Positions 11,754 through 20,845 of a stretch of 64,000 nucleotides of DNA are shown piece after piece. The position numbers were made by a program, and so were the translations under genes. Every line of letters starts with the position of its first letter. The first letter of the stretch is position 1. A model generated the notes under the pieces. It searched no databases. It was not told where the DNA came from and worked only from the letters and a program-made list of their open reading frames with translations. Origin of the DNA: Shewanella mangrovi (GTDB lineage Bacteria > Pseudomonadota > Gammaproteobacteria > Enterobacterales > Shewanellaceae); the NCBI RefSeq assembly GCF_000753795.1, contig NZ_JPEO01000003.1, forward strand, positions 248,001-312,000, read 5' to 3'.

Positions 11754-12827
11754 ATGTTAACCCTGATTGTGATTATTCTTTTGGCGCTGAGCTTTTCATT
11801 TCTCTGTAGCGTATTCGAAGCAGTACTGCTATCGGTAACACCGAGTTATATCGCAAATTTACGCCAGCATCACCCGTCTGCGGCGGCACGCTTGTCGCAG
11901 CAAAAAGACAACGTTGAATCCCCCTTGGTGGCGATACTCACCATTAACACCATTGCTCATACCGTCGGAGCGGCAGTAGCTGGCGCGCAGGCAGCCAAAG
12001 TATTTGGTGACGAAATGCTGGGCGTATTTTCCGGTGTATTGACCTTTTTGATCCTGTTCTTCTCCGAGATTATTCCCAAAACTATTGGCGCCAATTACTG
12101 GCGATCTTTAGCGCCCGCAGTGTCACTCATCTTATTGTGGATGGAACGTTTAACGCGGCCGTTGATTTGGATGTCGAATAAAGTCACCCGACTATTAGGT
12201 AAGGGTGAATCGGGGCAGTTTGTCAGACAAGAGATTAGCGCCATGGCGGCAATCGGGTTGGAATCTGGAGAGTTAAATAAACAGGAAAGTAAAATTCTCA
12301 CGCAAATGTTAAAGGCGCGCGATATCTCAGCTCATACCATTATGACGCCGCGCATTGTGATGTTTTCCTTGCCTGTCGACATGACCGTCAGTGAGTTTGC
12401 CCAGCAACATCGAGCGCAACCCTTTACCCGTATTCCGGTGTACCAAGATGAACCCGACAATGTTATCGGCTATGTCACGCGTACCGATGTATTGCTTGAC
12501 GCCCATCATCACCCGCAACGGCCAATTGGAGAACTGAAGCATAATCTGTTGGTCGTGCCTGAAACCGCTAAGTTGTTGCCGCTCTTTGAACTGATGATTA
12601 AACGCAATACGCAAATTGCCATGGTGGCTGATGAGTATGGTAGCGGTTTAGGCCTAGTTACGCTCGAAGACATCATTGAATCTTTGCTGGGACTGGAAAT
12701 TGTCGACATCAATGATCCCGCCATCGATATGCAACAATTAGCGCGTAACCTTTGGAAAAGACGCATGAAAGACAAAGGCATACGTCTATCTGAGGATAAT
12801 GACGACGCCGACGCTAGCGCCAAGTAA
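11754..12827 (+). CDS. CNNM/CorC family membrane protein with CBS domains
   Basis: Integral membrane protein of the DUF21 (CNNM) family, related to CorB and YfjD-type transporters linked to magnesium and cobalt handling. In 357 aa there is an N-terminal DUF21 region with three or four hydrophobic helices (about 1-150), including the conserved LTINTIAHTVGAAVAGA and FFSEIIPKTIGA motifs. A CBS pair follows (about 200-320) with IMTPRI and MVADEYGSGLGLVTLEDIIESLLG. The C-terminal CorC transporter-associated domain is missing, which is typical of this short subfamily. Substrate is not shown by the sequence. Confidence 0.88.
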   Translation: MLTLIVIILLALSFSFLCSVFEAVLLSVTPSYIANLRQHHPSAAARLSQQKDNVESPLVAILTINTIAHTVGAAVAGAQAAKVFGDEMLGVFSGVLTFLILFFSEIIPKTIGANYWRSLAPAVSLILLWMERLTRPLIWMSNKVTRLLGKGESGQFVRQEISAMAAIGLESGELNKQESKILTQMLKARDISAHTIMTPRIVMFSLPVDMTVSEFAQQHRAQPFTRIPVYQDEPDNVIGYVTRTDVLLDAHHHPQRPIGELKHNLLVVPETAKLLPLFELMIKRNTQIAMVADEYGSGLGLVTLEDIIESLLGLEIVDINDPAIDMQQLARNLWKRRMKDKGIRLSEDNDDADASAK

Positions 12828-12916
12828 ACGCATTCGCTAACAAGGCAAGTCTACAAGGCTCCCTTGTTCTTCAGTGTTGCAAGTGTACAATCGTGTGCTT
12901 AGTGAAGAGGATGTCC

Positions 12917-14644
12917 ATGAATTACCGATTAACACTTGCCCATATCAACGATACTCACTCCCATTTTGATGCCAGTCTCGTCCGGCTTAAAGTTCAACTA
13001 GGTCAGCGCCAGTTTAGTTTAGCCAGTCATAGTGGCGGCTATCCGCGCATTGCGGCGCAGGTGCAGCGACTACGAGCCGAAGCTGAGTTGAATAACCAGG
13101 AGATGCTGTTTCTTCATGGCGGTGATAGCTTTCATGGCACCCTGTTTTACAGTCATTTTAAAGGCCAAGCCAATGCACGAGTGCTGGACTATCTACGTCC
13201 TGATGCAATGGTGATCGGTAATCACGATATCGATGACGGTAACGCCACCCTCGCTAATTTTATTGCCAAGGTGTCATTCCCGGTGATGGCGGCCAATATG
13301 GATTTAGCCCGCGAGGATTTGCACAAGCAGCCAAGGCTCACGCCGCTAGCTAACCTGCTTCGCTTTGATAACGCCGCAGGTATTGGGCAGCCCCTGATCA
13401 AACCGTTTTATGATAAGCAATTGGCCATTATTGGTATCACGCTCGATCAAATGAAACGCGTTGCGAGACCAGATCCTGACACCGAGTTTTTGCCCGCATT
13501 TGATACCGTTGCTAACACCATTAAGCAACTGCAACAGCAAGGCATACGACACATTATTGTACTGAGTCACCTCGGCTACGATATGGACAAATGTATGGCC
13601 GATGCTGTTGACGGGATCAGCTTAATTGTCGGCGGTCACACTCACACATTGATGGGTGATTTTGCTGAGTTTGGCTTACCTTGTGTGCCTTATGGTGAAT
13701 TCATCAACGGCGTTCCGGTATTACAAGCGGGCAAACATGCTGAAGCATTGGGTATTGCCGATATCGCGTTTGATGCTGACGGCAAAGTGACTCAGCTTAA
13801 CGGCAGCAGTTGCTTAATGTTGGATCGCCACTTTATGCTCAGTGGCGATACGCCAGCGACCGAGCAGGATTATCGTGATGCCACCGAGTTACTACACCAA
13901 CACTCAGGCATTCTGTGGGATGAACAAGACGAGCAACTCAAAGAGCTGATTGACACCGAGTTCCACCCAGCGCTGCGCTCGATGGAGCAGCAAGTAATCG
14001 CCATGGTACCACGAACATTGGCACACACGCGTTTACCAAGTCAGCGCTTACCCCATGGCAGTGAAATTGCGCCGCTAGTGAGCCAAAGCATGTACATGGC
14101 AGCCAGAGAGCAACTGCCGAATTTGGATTTTGCGCTGCACAATGCCGGTGGCGTGCGCCAATCTCTGGAGCAAGGTGAAGTAACCTTTGCCGATATTATG
14201 GGACGATTGCTGCCGTTTGAGTTGCCGTTGGTATGCTATGAAATTCAAGGCGTTCATTTGAAGCAGGTGCTGGAATCCGCCATTAACGAAGCCACCAACA
14301 ACAGTGTCATCGGCACTGGCGCCGGCAGTTTTCCTTACACCCACCGACTACGTTACTTTTACGATGGCACGCAAGCATTAGGGCATCGCCTCGTGAAGTT
14401 AGAACTGCTACGCGACAACGGTGATTGGTGTGAAGTGATCGAACAGCAAAGCTATATCGGCGTCTCCACCAGTTATACCACCAGCGGTAAAGAGGGTTAC
14501 GATGCCTTGCTGCAAGCGCAGTGGCAACGTTCACTCACCGATATCACCCTGCCGGGGGCCTTTATTCGCATGCTCAGCCATGATGATATACCGCTAGAGC
14601 CCGCCATACCGATGGTAAATTACATCAGTCATCGAAATAGCTAG
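12917..14644 (+). CDS. Metallophosphatase / 5'-nucleotidase family protein
   Basis: Two-domain UshA-like hydrolase expected to dephosphorylate nucleotides or related phosphoesters. The metal-binding motifs are HINDTHSHFD, GGDSFHGT, IGNHDIDDG, LSHLGYD and GGHTH. The C-terminal 5'-nucleotidase domain follows with NAGGVRQSL and YIGVSTSYTTSGKEGYDAL. No signal peptide is seen, so it should act in the cytoplasm, unlike UshA. I place the start at the ATG at 12917, 6 nt after GAGG; a GTG at 12893 and an ATG at 12911 are also in frame. The length is 575 aa. Confidence 0.9.
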   Translation: MNYRLTLAHINDTHSHFDASLVRLKVQLGQRQFSLASHSGGYPRIAAQVQRLRAEAELNNQEMLFLHGGDSFHGTLFYSHFKGQANARVLDYLRPDAMVIGNHDIDDGNATLANFIAKVSFPVMAANMDLAREDLHKQPRLTPLANLLRFDNAAGIGQPLIKPFYDKQLAIIGITLDQMKRVARPDPDTEFLPAFDTVANTIKQLQQQGIRHIIVLSHLGYDMDKCMADAVDGISLIVGGHTHTLMGDFAEFGLPCVPYGEFINGVPVLQAGKHAEALGIADIAFDADGKVTQLNGSSCLMLDRHFMLSGDTPATEQDYRDATELLHQHSGILWDEQDEQLKELIDTEFHPALRSMEQQVIAMVPRTLAHTRLPSQRLPHGSEIAPLVSQSMYMAAREQLPNLDFALHNAGGVRQSLEQGEVTFADIMGRLLPFELPLVCYEIQGVHLKQVLESAINEATNNSVIGTGAGSFPYTHRLRYFYDGTQALGHRLVKLELLRDNGDWCEVIEQQSYIGVSTSYTTSGKEGYDALLQAQWQRSLTDITLPGAFIRMLSHDDIPLEPAIPMVNYISHRNS

Positions 14645-14737
14645 TTTGGTAATTAAGTAACTAAAAATCCGCCTATTTGAGTTAGAGTTTGAAGTTACCA
14701 ATTGATTATAAAAAGATATTAGATAATAAACTCTGGG

Positions 14738-15403
14738 CTAAGATTCAAAAAATACTAAACGTTTTTTTTCATTATTGAGTAACTTATTAGCAGAATTGTA
14801 TTGTTGCACAATCCATTCTGTTCTTTTGGAATGTTTCTCCAACCAAACCGGAGACACCCTTTCCGGCTGCGGATATTTGAGTCTGGCAACAGCACCTGCG
14901 TAAAAACTTAGCTCAAAAGACTCAGGGGATAATTGTTCTATGAGCTCGCTCAAACCACGCATTTGCGAACCAAAAAAGGCAATAGACAGGTAACTTTCAG
15001 CAATTTGCTGTTTTTTCAGTCTTAAACAAACCAGATGGGACAGTAACTGTTCAAAAAACTTCCTTGTTAAAGTTCTTTCATAGCGTCCAATAACTGTACG
15101 AACAAACTGTTGCTCAATAGTACTAGCGCCCTGTATTCGACCTTTTATAATCGACCAAATTGCTCTTACGATCCCAAAATAATCGACACCAAGATGGCTT
15201 TGACCTCGTTTATCTTCCCCCAAATAAAGGCATTGAATAAGTTCTTGAGGGTAGGTTTTATCGTTTTCGCGAACAGTATTAATGCACAGGTTATAATAAA
15301 ACCGCACATTCCCAATGTTAAAAAAATAACATAAGACGGCCATTACAAGCATTGGAAGCGACAATAATATATACACAAACTTCAAAAAGGCTCTCTTTGC
15401 CAC
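14738..15403 (-). CDS. Membrane-anchored GT51 peptidoglycan glycosyltransferase-like protein
   Basis: A short monofunctional transglycosylase-like protein (221 aa). The start is a GTG at 15403 with AAGGAG 7 nt upstream, lying inside the preceding gene. One transmembrane helix (about 8-28) is followed by GT51 signatures. These are the catalytic-type E63-D64 then H70-G72-D74 (motif 1), GASTIEQQ at 92-99 (motif 2; usually GGSTITQQ), RK..E at 114-118 (motif 3), and AESYLSIAFFG (late motif). All key residues look intact, so it may polymerise lipid II glycan. It differs strongly from housekeeping MtgA, is AT-rich, and overlaps its upstream partner by 22 bp. Function beyond the fold is unknown. Confidence 0.75.
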   Translation of the reverse strand: MAKRAFLKFVYILLSLPMLVMAVLCYFFNIGNVRFYYNLCINTVRENDKTYPQELIQCLYLGEDKRGQSHLGVDYFGIVRAIWSIIKGRIQGASTIEQQFVRTVIGRYERTLTRKFFEQLLSHLVCLRLKKQQIAESYLSIAFFGSQMRGLSELIEQLSPESFELSFYAGAVARLKYPQPERVSPVWLEKHSKRTEWIVQQYNSANKLLNNEKKRLVFFES

Positions 15404-15876
15404 CTGGAAACTCCTTCTTGATCTGCTACAAATGAGCAAAAATTGCCTCTTAATCGCCGCTTATTTACTGTCAATGTGAAATAGTTTGTTGACTCACGAC
15501 CTTTTCCTTGCTCGCTAACATGAATATGGACCCTGTCTTTGCTGAAATAGTTTTTCTCGTACGTGCCTGTCAATTTACCGCGAGAACGATGTTCTCCTAT
15601 ATAGGGACGTTCACCTGTACTAGATTTCTCATAGACTTTTTCAACTGAACCATGAAGCTGATTACCTTCACGCCAAATAACTCCAACGTAATGCAATTCC
15701 ATATCTTTATAGGGATTGTATACGGTTTTTTGGGTAATCATATTAAAGTGCCATTTGCCTGTTACATCAGCGACTCCAAACCACTTTTCTCGCACCCAAA
15801 AGAAAAAAATAGCTAAAACAATACCCCCAAAAATTGTAGAAGCTGACCCAATCCAAAAGCTTTCCCAAATGCCCAT
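15382..15876 (-). CDS. Small membrane protein with one N-terminal helix and a beta-rich domain
   Basis: I do not recognise a named family. The 164-aa protein starts at ATG 15876 with GGAG 6 nt upstream. It has one hydrophobic helix (about 8-28, GSASTIFGGIVLAIFFFWV) followed by a cytoplasm- or periplasm-facing domain of about 130 aa. That domain has alternating hydrophobic residues and regularly spaced Trp, Gly and Tyr, starting VTGKWHF and including YVGVIWREGNQLHGSVEK and RGKLTGTYEK. This suggests a small lipocalin-like beta-barrel. It is translationally coupled to the GT51 gene. The architecture recalls membrane-anchored beta-barrel sensors of some defence systems such as Cap15, but that is only a topology analogy. 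Confidence 0.6.
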   Translation of the reverse strand: MGIWESFWIGSASTIFGGIVLAIFFFWVREKWFGVADVTGKWHFNMITQKTVYNPYKDMELHYVGVIWREGNQLHGSVEKVYEKSSTGERPYIGEHRSRGKLTGTYEKNYFSKDRVHIHVSEQGKGRESTNYFTLTVNKRRLRGNFCSFVADQEGVSRWQREPF

Positions 15877-16051
15877 GTGTGCTCCATTTTGCTAACTATT
15901 TATATGTGCCAATACATGCTTTCAAAATCTGACGACTACTCAGTAAAAATGTATAACCAATTAATAACAAAAAACTTTATTTTATAAATATTTGGAAAGA
16001 CGCACGTATACAAACTTAATATCTTTGCATGTGCTCAGCATTTTGCTTTAC

Positions 16052-16951
16052 CTATAATCCCAAACTCCAATTCGAATTCCGTAATCGCTCAACAAACCAC
16101 GCGAGAGCCTTGCCCTGCTCGCCTTTGCGCCACGCCATATAGAGCGGTAGCGCTTCGCGTGGTTGCTCGACTTCACGCGCAATCAAGTTGCCGGTTTGAA
16201 GTGCAGTTTGGATCAGGTGTTTTGGCAAAAAACCAACGCCGATGCCTTGCTGCTGCATCGCGATTTTATCCGGCATCGACGAGACACGGATCACCTGCCG
16301 GCTGGCAAAGAGCCCACTAGAACGCTGGCTTAGCGCCTGCGAACTGTCAGCCACCACTACCGCGGGGTAATCTAGCAGCGCCTGCATCGGCACAATCCCC
16401 TTGCGTTGGGCTAACGGATGATGACTTGCCACCGCAAACACAAACTCCACCGTCGCTATCTGTTCAAGCTCGTACTGACCCCGCGGTAGCTCGCCAGACA
16501 CGCCAATGGCGATATCAGCGCGCTTTGAATAGAGTGCATCCCAGCCACCACCGAGTGCCTCCTTGGAGACATTAATCGTGACCTGTTTGCCTAATTCAGT
16601 AAACTTGGCAATCGCCGTCAACAAAGGACCATCAGCCAGCACAGTATCAAGCGCTAACGAGATACTGGTTTCCCAGCCAGTCTCCAGCTGACGTACGGCG
16701 TTTTCCAGCCGCTGCGCCGCCGCCAAAATCTCCCGTCCTTCAGCCAATACCAACTGACCGGCATCGGTCAGGATAGAGCGTGTGCCTTGACGTTCAAATA
16801 GTTTGCTGCCGAGGTCTTGCTCAAGTTTTTGCACCGTATAAGTTAACGCTGAAGGAACGCGATAAAGCGACTCTGCTGCAGCCGCAAAACTTCCTTTTTT
16901 ATCGATTGCATCCAATACCTTAAGTGCATCAAGACTGATAATAGATGACAT
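16052..16951 (-). CDS. LysR family transcriptional regulator
   Basis: A 299-aa LysR-type regulator. The start is the ATG at 16951, with AAGAGG 5 nt upstream, giving MSSIISLDALKVLDAIDKKG; a longer frame to 16990 exists but lacks support. A winged HTH (1-60, with SFAAAAESLYRVPSALTYTVQKLEQ) is followed by a periplasmic-binding-like effector domain (about 90-295). It is divergent from the doxX-pirin pair, with a 147-nt spacer, and most likely controls that pair. The effector is not predictable from sequence. Confidence 0.92.
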   Translation of the reverse strand: MSSIISLDALKVLDAIDKKGSFAAAAESLYRVPSALTYTVQKLEQDLGSKLFERQGTRSILTDAGQLVLAEGREILAAAQRLENAVRQLETGWETSISLALDTVLADGPLLTAIAKFTELGKQVTINVSKEALGGGWDALYSKRADIAIGVSGELPRGQYELEQIATVEFVFAVASHHPLAQRKGIVPMQALLDYPAVVVADSSQALSQRSSGLFASRQVIRVSSMPDKIAMQQQGIGVGFLPKHLIQTALQTGNLIAREVEQPREALPLYMAWRKGEQGKALAWFVERLRNSNWSLGL

Positions 16952-17098
16952 CAAAACCTCTTGTTCAATTTTTTTGAAGTTAGCATTCAAAATGTTCCGA
17001 TTTTCAAATCACTGAGTCAAGCCTAAACTTGCTTTCAACGAACGGAATAACGCATTCCAAACAAATTTCGCAATATCAAAATCACTGAGGAAAACATC

Positions 17099-17539
17099 AT
17101 GAAAAAGTTCATTAAAACATTAGTCACTAACAACGCCGGTTTCGCACCATTAATGTTACGTGTCCCTGTCGGATTGATTCTGATGGCGCACGGCAGTCAA
17201 AAACTGTTTGGTTGGTTTGGAGGTTACGGCATCGCTGGCACTGGCCAATGGATGGAATCTATCGGCATCGCACCCGGGGAACTAATGGCATTTTTGGCAG
17301 GTTCCGGCGAATTTTTTGGCGGTCTGTTCTTGTTGTTAGGCTTGTTGATCCGCCCAGCCGCCGCAGTGGTAGCCTTCACCATGTTAGTCGCGCTGTTTAC
17401 CGTCCATATTCATAACGGCCTGTTTATGGCTAACAATGGCTATGAATATGCGCTGACCTTGGCTGTAGTCGCAGGTTCATTACTGATATCAGGTGCCGGA
17501 AAAGTATCGTTAGATAACTGGTTGAGCCGTAAGCTATAA
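17099..17539 (+). CDS. DoxX family membrane protein
   Basis: A 146-aa four-helix inner-membrane protein of the DoxX/SURF4-like family. It has the typical APLMLRVPVGLILMAHGSQK start, the GGYGIAGTGQWMESIG loop, and GSGEFFGGLFLLLGLLIRPAA in helix 2. DoxX proteins are associated with redox or thiosulfate/quinone-linked functions in some organisms, but the activity here is not known. It precedes a pirin gene by 11 nt and is divergent from a LysR gene, an arrangement common in proteobacteria. Confidence 0.92.
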   Translation: MKKFIKTLVTNNAGFAPLMLRVPVGLILMAHGSQKLFGWFGGYGIAGTGQWMESIGIAPGELMAFLAGSGEFFGGLFLLLGLLIRPAAAVVAFTMLVALFTVHIHNGLFMANNGYEYALTLAVVAGSLLISGAGKVSLDNWLSRKL

Positions 17540-17550
17540 GGAGCACCACC

Positions 17551-18240
17551 ATGATTACTATTCGAGCAGCAGCAGACCGTGGTCGCGCTAACTTTGGCTG
17601 GCTACAGAGCAAACACACCTTCTCTTTTGGACGCTACTACGATCCAGCATTTATGGGAGTATCGGCACTGCGCGTCATCAACGATGACACCGTGGCGCCA
17701 GCCGCCGGGTTTGATACCCACGGCCATCGCGATATGGAAATTATTAGCTATGTGACTGAAGGTGTCATTCAGCACAAAGACAGCTACGGTCATGAAATGA
17801 CCTTACCTGCAGGAGAATTTCAATTGATGTCGGCGGGTAGCGGGATTACTCACAGCGAATACAACGGCTCTGACAAGGCGCCATTGAAGTTCCTGCAGAT
17901 TTGGATTCAACCGAATCAGACAGGCACTACGCCAAGCTACCAACAACGCGAGTTTGCGCAGACTGCGTGGTTAACAGAGGTTGTCACCCCAGATGGGCGT
18001 AATGGTACCTTGCAAATTAAACAGGATGCCACAGTGTCGAAACTGGTGTTGGGCGCGGAGCAGCAACAAAGCCTAACGTTAAACGCTGAACGCACTTACT
18101 ACGTGCATATCATCAGCGGCGAACTGCAGGTCGATGATATTCAGTTAACTGCGGGAGACGGCGCCACGATCAATGCTCAGACAGCGCTGCAATTTAACGC
18201 ACTGACGAATATTGAAGCTTTGTTTTTTGATTTACCATAA
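17551..18240 (+). CDS. Pirin family protein (YhhW-like bicupin)
   Basis: A 229-aa bicupin of the pirin family; some members, including E. coli YhhW, have quercetin 2,3-dioxygenase activity in vitro. The start region MITIRAAADRGRANFGWLQS is typical, as are THGHRDMEIISYV (metal ligands H-x-H) and GSGITHSEYN (third His and Glu ligands). The C-terminal half keeps the cupin fold with few conserved residues. A ribosome site GGAGC lies 8 nt upstream of ATG. It shares an operon with doxX. Confidence 0.93.
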   Translation: MITIRAAADRGRANFGWLQSKHTFSFGRYYDPAFMGVSALRVINDDTVAPAAGFDTHGHRDMEIISYVTEGVIQHKDSYGHEMTLPAGEFQLMSAGSGITHSEYNGSDKAPLKFLQIWIQPNQTGTTPSYQQREFAQTAWLTEVVTPDGRNGTLQIKQDATVSKLVLGAEQQQSLTLNAERTYYVHIISGELQVDDIQLTAGDGATINAQTALQFNALTNIEALFFDLP

Positions 18241-18263
18241 CCATGAACAATCAAGCCAACAGC

Positions 18264-18299
18264 CAAAAGCGCTGATGTTATAACGTCGGCGCTTTTTTA
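18264..18299. terminator. Bidirectional terminator after pirin gene
   Basis: AAAAGCGC and GCGCTTTT arms, with an inner GATGTT/ATAACGTC extension, make a long stem followed by T6. It lies between the convergent pirin and GNAT genes and reaches the GNAT stop codon. Confidence 0.8.
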
Positions 18300-18797
18300 A
18301 TGGGCGCTCAAATCACAACTCATTTTAAAACCCAGAAGTTGCTGCCCGCGTTTTTCCTGATAGCTTTTATGGCGCCTGACAAAGCCTTGCCGCGCAAATA
18401 CTGATTGAGATTGTAACGACGCATCTGTGGTCAACCGCAGCCAGCCTGCAGTTCTTGACCAGGCTTGTGCTTGTCGAATTAATGTCGCCGCCACGCCACG
18501 CCGTTGATAGGCAGGTGCAACGTACAAACAACTCACATAACCACGATCGTGATAGCGACGCTCTAGCTGAATAAACCCAATACACTGCTGATGATCCAGC
18601 GCTAGCCAAGCTTCGGCGTGTTTGAGCCTTAGTTGCCAAAACTTATGAGAACGGGGGGCACTCGACCATGCGGCGCATTGCTGCTGACTATAAAAGCCGC
18701 CCGATTGGGCGTGGACAGCCTGATGATAAAGCGTGGCAATTTGCGCTGCGTAATGGCGATGGTGCTGATGAGCATAGTGAACGTAACTGAGCGGCAT
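18297..18797 (-). CDS. GNAT family N-acetyltransferase
   Basis: A 166-aa acetyl-CoA-dependent acetyltransferase. The GNAT motif A is clear: VSCLYVAPAYQRRGVAATLIRQ, with the Q/R-x-x-G-x-A pyrophosphate-binding loop. The C-terminal part reads RQGFVRRHKSYQEKRGQQLLGFKM. The N-terminus is His-rich (HYAHQHHRHYAAQ). Start is ATG at 18797; a GTG at 18812 would add five residues. Substrate unknown. Confidence 0.85.
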   Translation of the reverse strand: MPLSYVHYAHQHHRHYAAQIATLYHQAVHAQSGGFYSQQQCAAWSSAPRSHKFWQLRLKHAEAWLALDHQQCIGFIQLERRYHDRGYVSCLYVAPAYQRRGVAATLIRQAQAWSRTAGWLRLTTDASLQSQSVFARQGFVRRHKSYQEKRGQQLLGFKMSCDLSAH

Positions 18798-18863
18798 GAC
18801 CCTAACCCACAATCAAATCGCAGTAATATTCTGAGTAAACCTGATGAAAATCAAGCAAAAAAT

Positions 18864-18906
18864 CTCATAAAAAAGCAGCCACTGACAAATACGCAGTGGC
18901 TGCTTC
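18864..18906 (-). terminator. Strong hairpin terminator, minus strand
   Basis: AAGCAGCCACTG and CAGTGGCTGCTT form a perfect 12-bp stem with a 9-nt loop, followed on the minus strand by T6. It probably ends the transcript of the NrfJ-like gene, about 110 nt after its stop codon. Confidence 0.75.
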
Positions 18907-19017
18907 TATGGTGTTTAATGAATCAATATTGACCCGCTTACTTCATCACAGTTGACCCATGCGTAGGATTTGTATCTGAAGGGCCGCTAAAGGTTTAAAT
19001 ATGACTCTGCAACACGA

Positions 19018-19317
19018 TTATTTCTTGGCGATTTCACCAACAAACATAATTTTGTCGAACGTGCGGTTTAAAGTTTTGCTAGTAAAGTTGCTCATCCACA
19101 TCTGTTCTGCTAACTGCACTTTATCACCTTTAGTAACAGTCACTTGAGGACCTGCTGCCCAATAAGTAGTGTCACCTTCTTTTACCTGCACATAGGTGTA
19201 ACCACCGCTGTCCATAGTATCCACGACAACCGCGTCGTGAACTCGGCCTTGCGCCCAAGCAGAAGACATACCAACCATCAGAGCGGCTGCAGCGAGAAGT
19301 TTTGCAAGTTTAGCCAT
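19018..19317 (-). CDS. Small periplasmic NrfJ-like protein
   Basis: A 99-aa exported protein. It has a cleavable signal peptide (about 1-22, ending SSAWA-QG), then a compact beta-rich domain with VVVDTMDSGGYTYVQVKEGDT, a W-A-A-G-P segment and a C-terminal NFTSKTLNRTFDKIMFVG. This pattern is one I associate with the NrfJ-related proteins of Shewanella, named after a gene of the nitrite-reductase region. There is no nrf gene next to it here, and the biochemical role is unknown. Confidence 0.7.
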   Translation of the reverse strand: MAKLAKLLAAAALMVGMSSAWAQGRVHDAVVVDTMDSGGYTYVQVKEGDTTYWAAGPQVTVTKGDKVQLAEQMWMSNFTSKTLNRTFDKIMFVGEIAKK

Positions 19318-19389
19318 TGCTATCGAATCCCTTAGTTAATAAAGACAGAATATTTAACCACGTGATACTTCGTATTTCACTAATACGCG

Positions 19390-19614
19390 TCACAGTTTAG
19401 CTCGGAGTAACGGACGTAACATCGACTCTAAGCCATTTAGTTTTACTTCATAAATCAGCGCCAACTGCTCCCCGAGTTTACCTTCGGGAAAGCCCTGCTT
19501 ATGAAACCAGACAAGATAAGGCTCTGGAAGTTCCAATAATCGCCGTCCAGCATATTTGCCGAATGGCATCGTCTGGTTAATCGCATCCAATAATGCTTGT
19601 TGTTCGAATTCCAT
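19390..19614 (-). CDS. DUF3820 family protein
   Basis: A 74-aa small protein with the DUF3820 core: TMPFGKYAGRRLLELPEPYLVWF followed by LGEQLALIYEVKLNGLESMLRPL. The family is widespread and uncharacterised; the G-K-x-x-G-x-x-L motif resembles a domain found next to exonuclease modules elsewhere. No partner gene adjoins. Start is ATG at 19614. Confidence 0.85.
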   Translation of the reverse strand: MEFEQQALLDAINQTMPFGKYAGRRLLELPEPYLVWFHKQGFPEGKLGEQLALIYEVKLNGLESMLRPLLRAKL

Positions 19615-20101
19615 CTGAAGTATCTATCACTTACGTTAATTGAAGCTGATGCCATTAGCATACGGTTGTGCTATTAAGGCAAGAAAAGGCAGCGCTGAAC
19701 ATCTCTCTTTTATATCATTTTTGTATTTTAAAATTATTTATATTCCACATGAGAATATAAAAATCACCCGCACATGATTTAGATACAACTTAATTACATT
19801 TTCTGTTTTTCGTTACAATTAATCGTCACTGTCAAATTATAATTACCTTTAAAAATCATATTGTTAAATGTAAATAATCAACAATTTCCAGTAGTGTCAT
19901 TATTCCGCCACCATTTAAGCAAAAGCCAATTTATCGTCACCACAAATTCATTAAAACCCATTAAAAACAAAGTGTTGACCAAACAAAATAGCGAAGTAAC
20001 ATGAATGTTAAACAAGTATCAGTCACTCTGAAATTGGCCTGTCTGCAGTAACTCAACTCATCAGTACAGCGCGCATTATTTCAGCGTCAGGGAGAAGAAC
20101 C
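19615..20101. other. AT-rich intergenic region upstream of parA
   Basis: About 490 nt with no convincing gene. It is visibly AT-rich, with only weak short repeats such as ATCGTCAC (twice) and CATTAAAA (twice, adjacent). I see no iterons or clear parS palindrome. It contains the candidate parA promoter. Confidence 0.5.
19975..20002 (+). promoter_or_regulatory. Candidate sigma-70 promoter of the parA operon
   Basis: TTGACC (19975-19980) and TAACAT (19997-20002) are 16 nt apart, about 100 nt ahead of the parA start. The long leader in between could hold a regulatory site. Pattern match only. Confidence 0.45.
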
Positions 20102-20845
20102 ATGATTATTTTGATCGGTGGTGAAAAAGGCGGTAGCGGCAAAAGTTGTCTTGCACAGAATATCGCGGTTTTTTTAGCAAAAGAGTGTCAGGCATCGGTG
20201 ATGATGGTGGATTGCGACCCGCAACGCACCACATCTGACTGGATCCAAGCCCGCAACCAACATCCTGAACTCCCAGCGATCAACTGTGTACAGCTCTACG
20301 GCAAAATTCGTAATGACTTGCTGAGCTTAGAACAACACTATGATGTCGTTATTGTCGACTGCGGTGGTCAGGACAACTTGGCACTGCGCGCCACCATGTC
20401 AGTGGCATCATTTGCACTTATGCCATTACGTCCAAAACGCCGTGACTTAAAAACCGTTAGCCATATGGATGACGTTGTCGCGACCTGTATGATGATTAAC
20501 CCCAAAATGCGCGCTTCATTCGTAATCACTCAATGCCCTAACCTGCCAAGTCAGGCTAACCGTATTGAAGAAGCTAAAGAAGTCTGCCGCACCTACGACA
20601 TCAATGTGCTCGACTCAGTGACATACAGCCGCAATATCTATGATGATAGTGAAGAATCTGGTCGCAGCGTGATGGAAATCGAACCATCAGGTAAAGCCGC
20701 CAATGAAATCCGCACCATCGCCTGTGAAATGTTAGCGCAGCAGAATGCCAAAGCGATTTCACAAATGTTCCAACAGTCTAAACCGATGAGCATGGGAGCA
20801 AATTATGGGTCTCGCCGATCTGAAGAAAAACGCTACGCGATCTGA
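20102..20845 (+). CDS. ParA family partition ATPase
   Basis: A 247-aa deviant-Walker ATPase of the ParA/MinD superfamily. It has KGGSGKS at 9-15, a DCDPQRTTSDW switch (D39 region) and VIVDCGGQDN as Walker B. There is no N-terminal HTH, so it is a type Ib-like ParA. The downstream gene overlaps by 41 bp and encodes a small putative DNA-binding partner, as in plasmid partition operons. It is not the main chromosomal parA, which sits near oriC with mnmG and rsmG. It may move a plasmid-like replicon remnant or another cargo. Confidence 0.85.
   Translation: MIILIGGEKGGSGKSCLAQNIAVFLAKECQASVMMVDCDPQRTTSDWIQARNQHPELPAINCVQLYGKIRNDLLSLEQHYDVVIVDCGGQDNLALRATMSVASFALMPLRPKRRDLKTVSHMDDVVATCMMINPKMRASFVITQCPNLPSQANRIEEAKEVCRTYDINVLDSVTYSRNIYDDSEESGRSVMEIEPSGKAANEIRTIACEMLAQQNAKAISQMFQQSKPMSMGANYGSRRSEEKRYAI

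Noticed and set aside
19615..20101. Plasmid-like origin with iterons ahead of parA
   Set aside because: Only short, weak repeats are present and no replication initiator gene is near.
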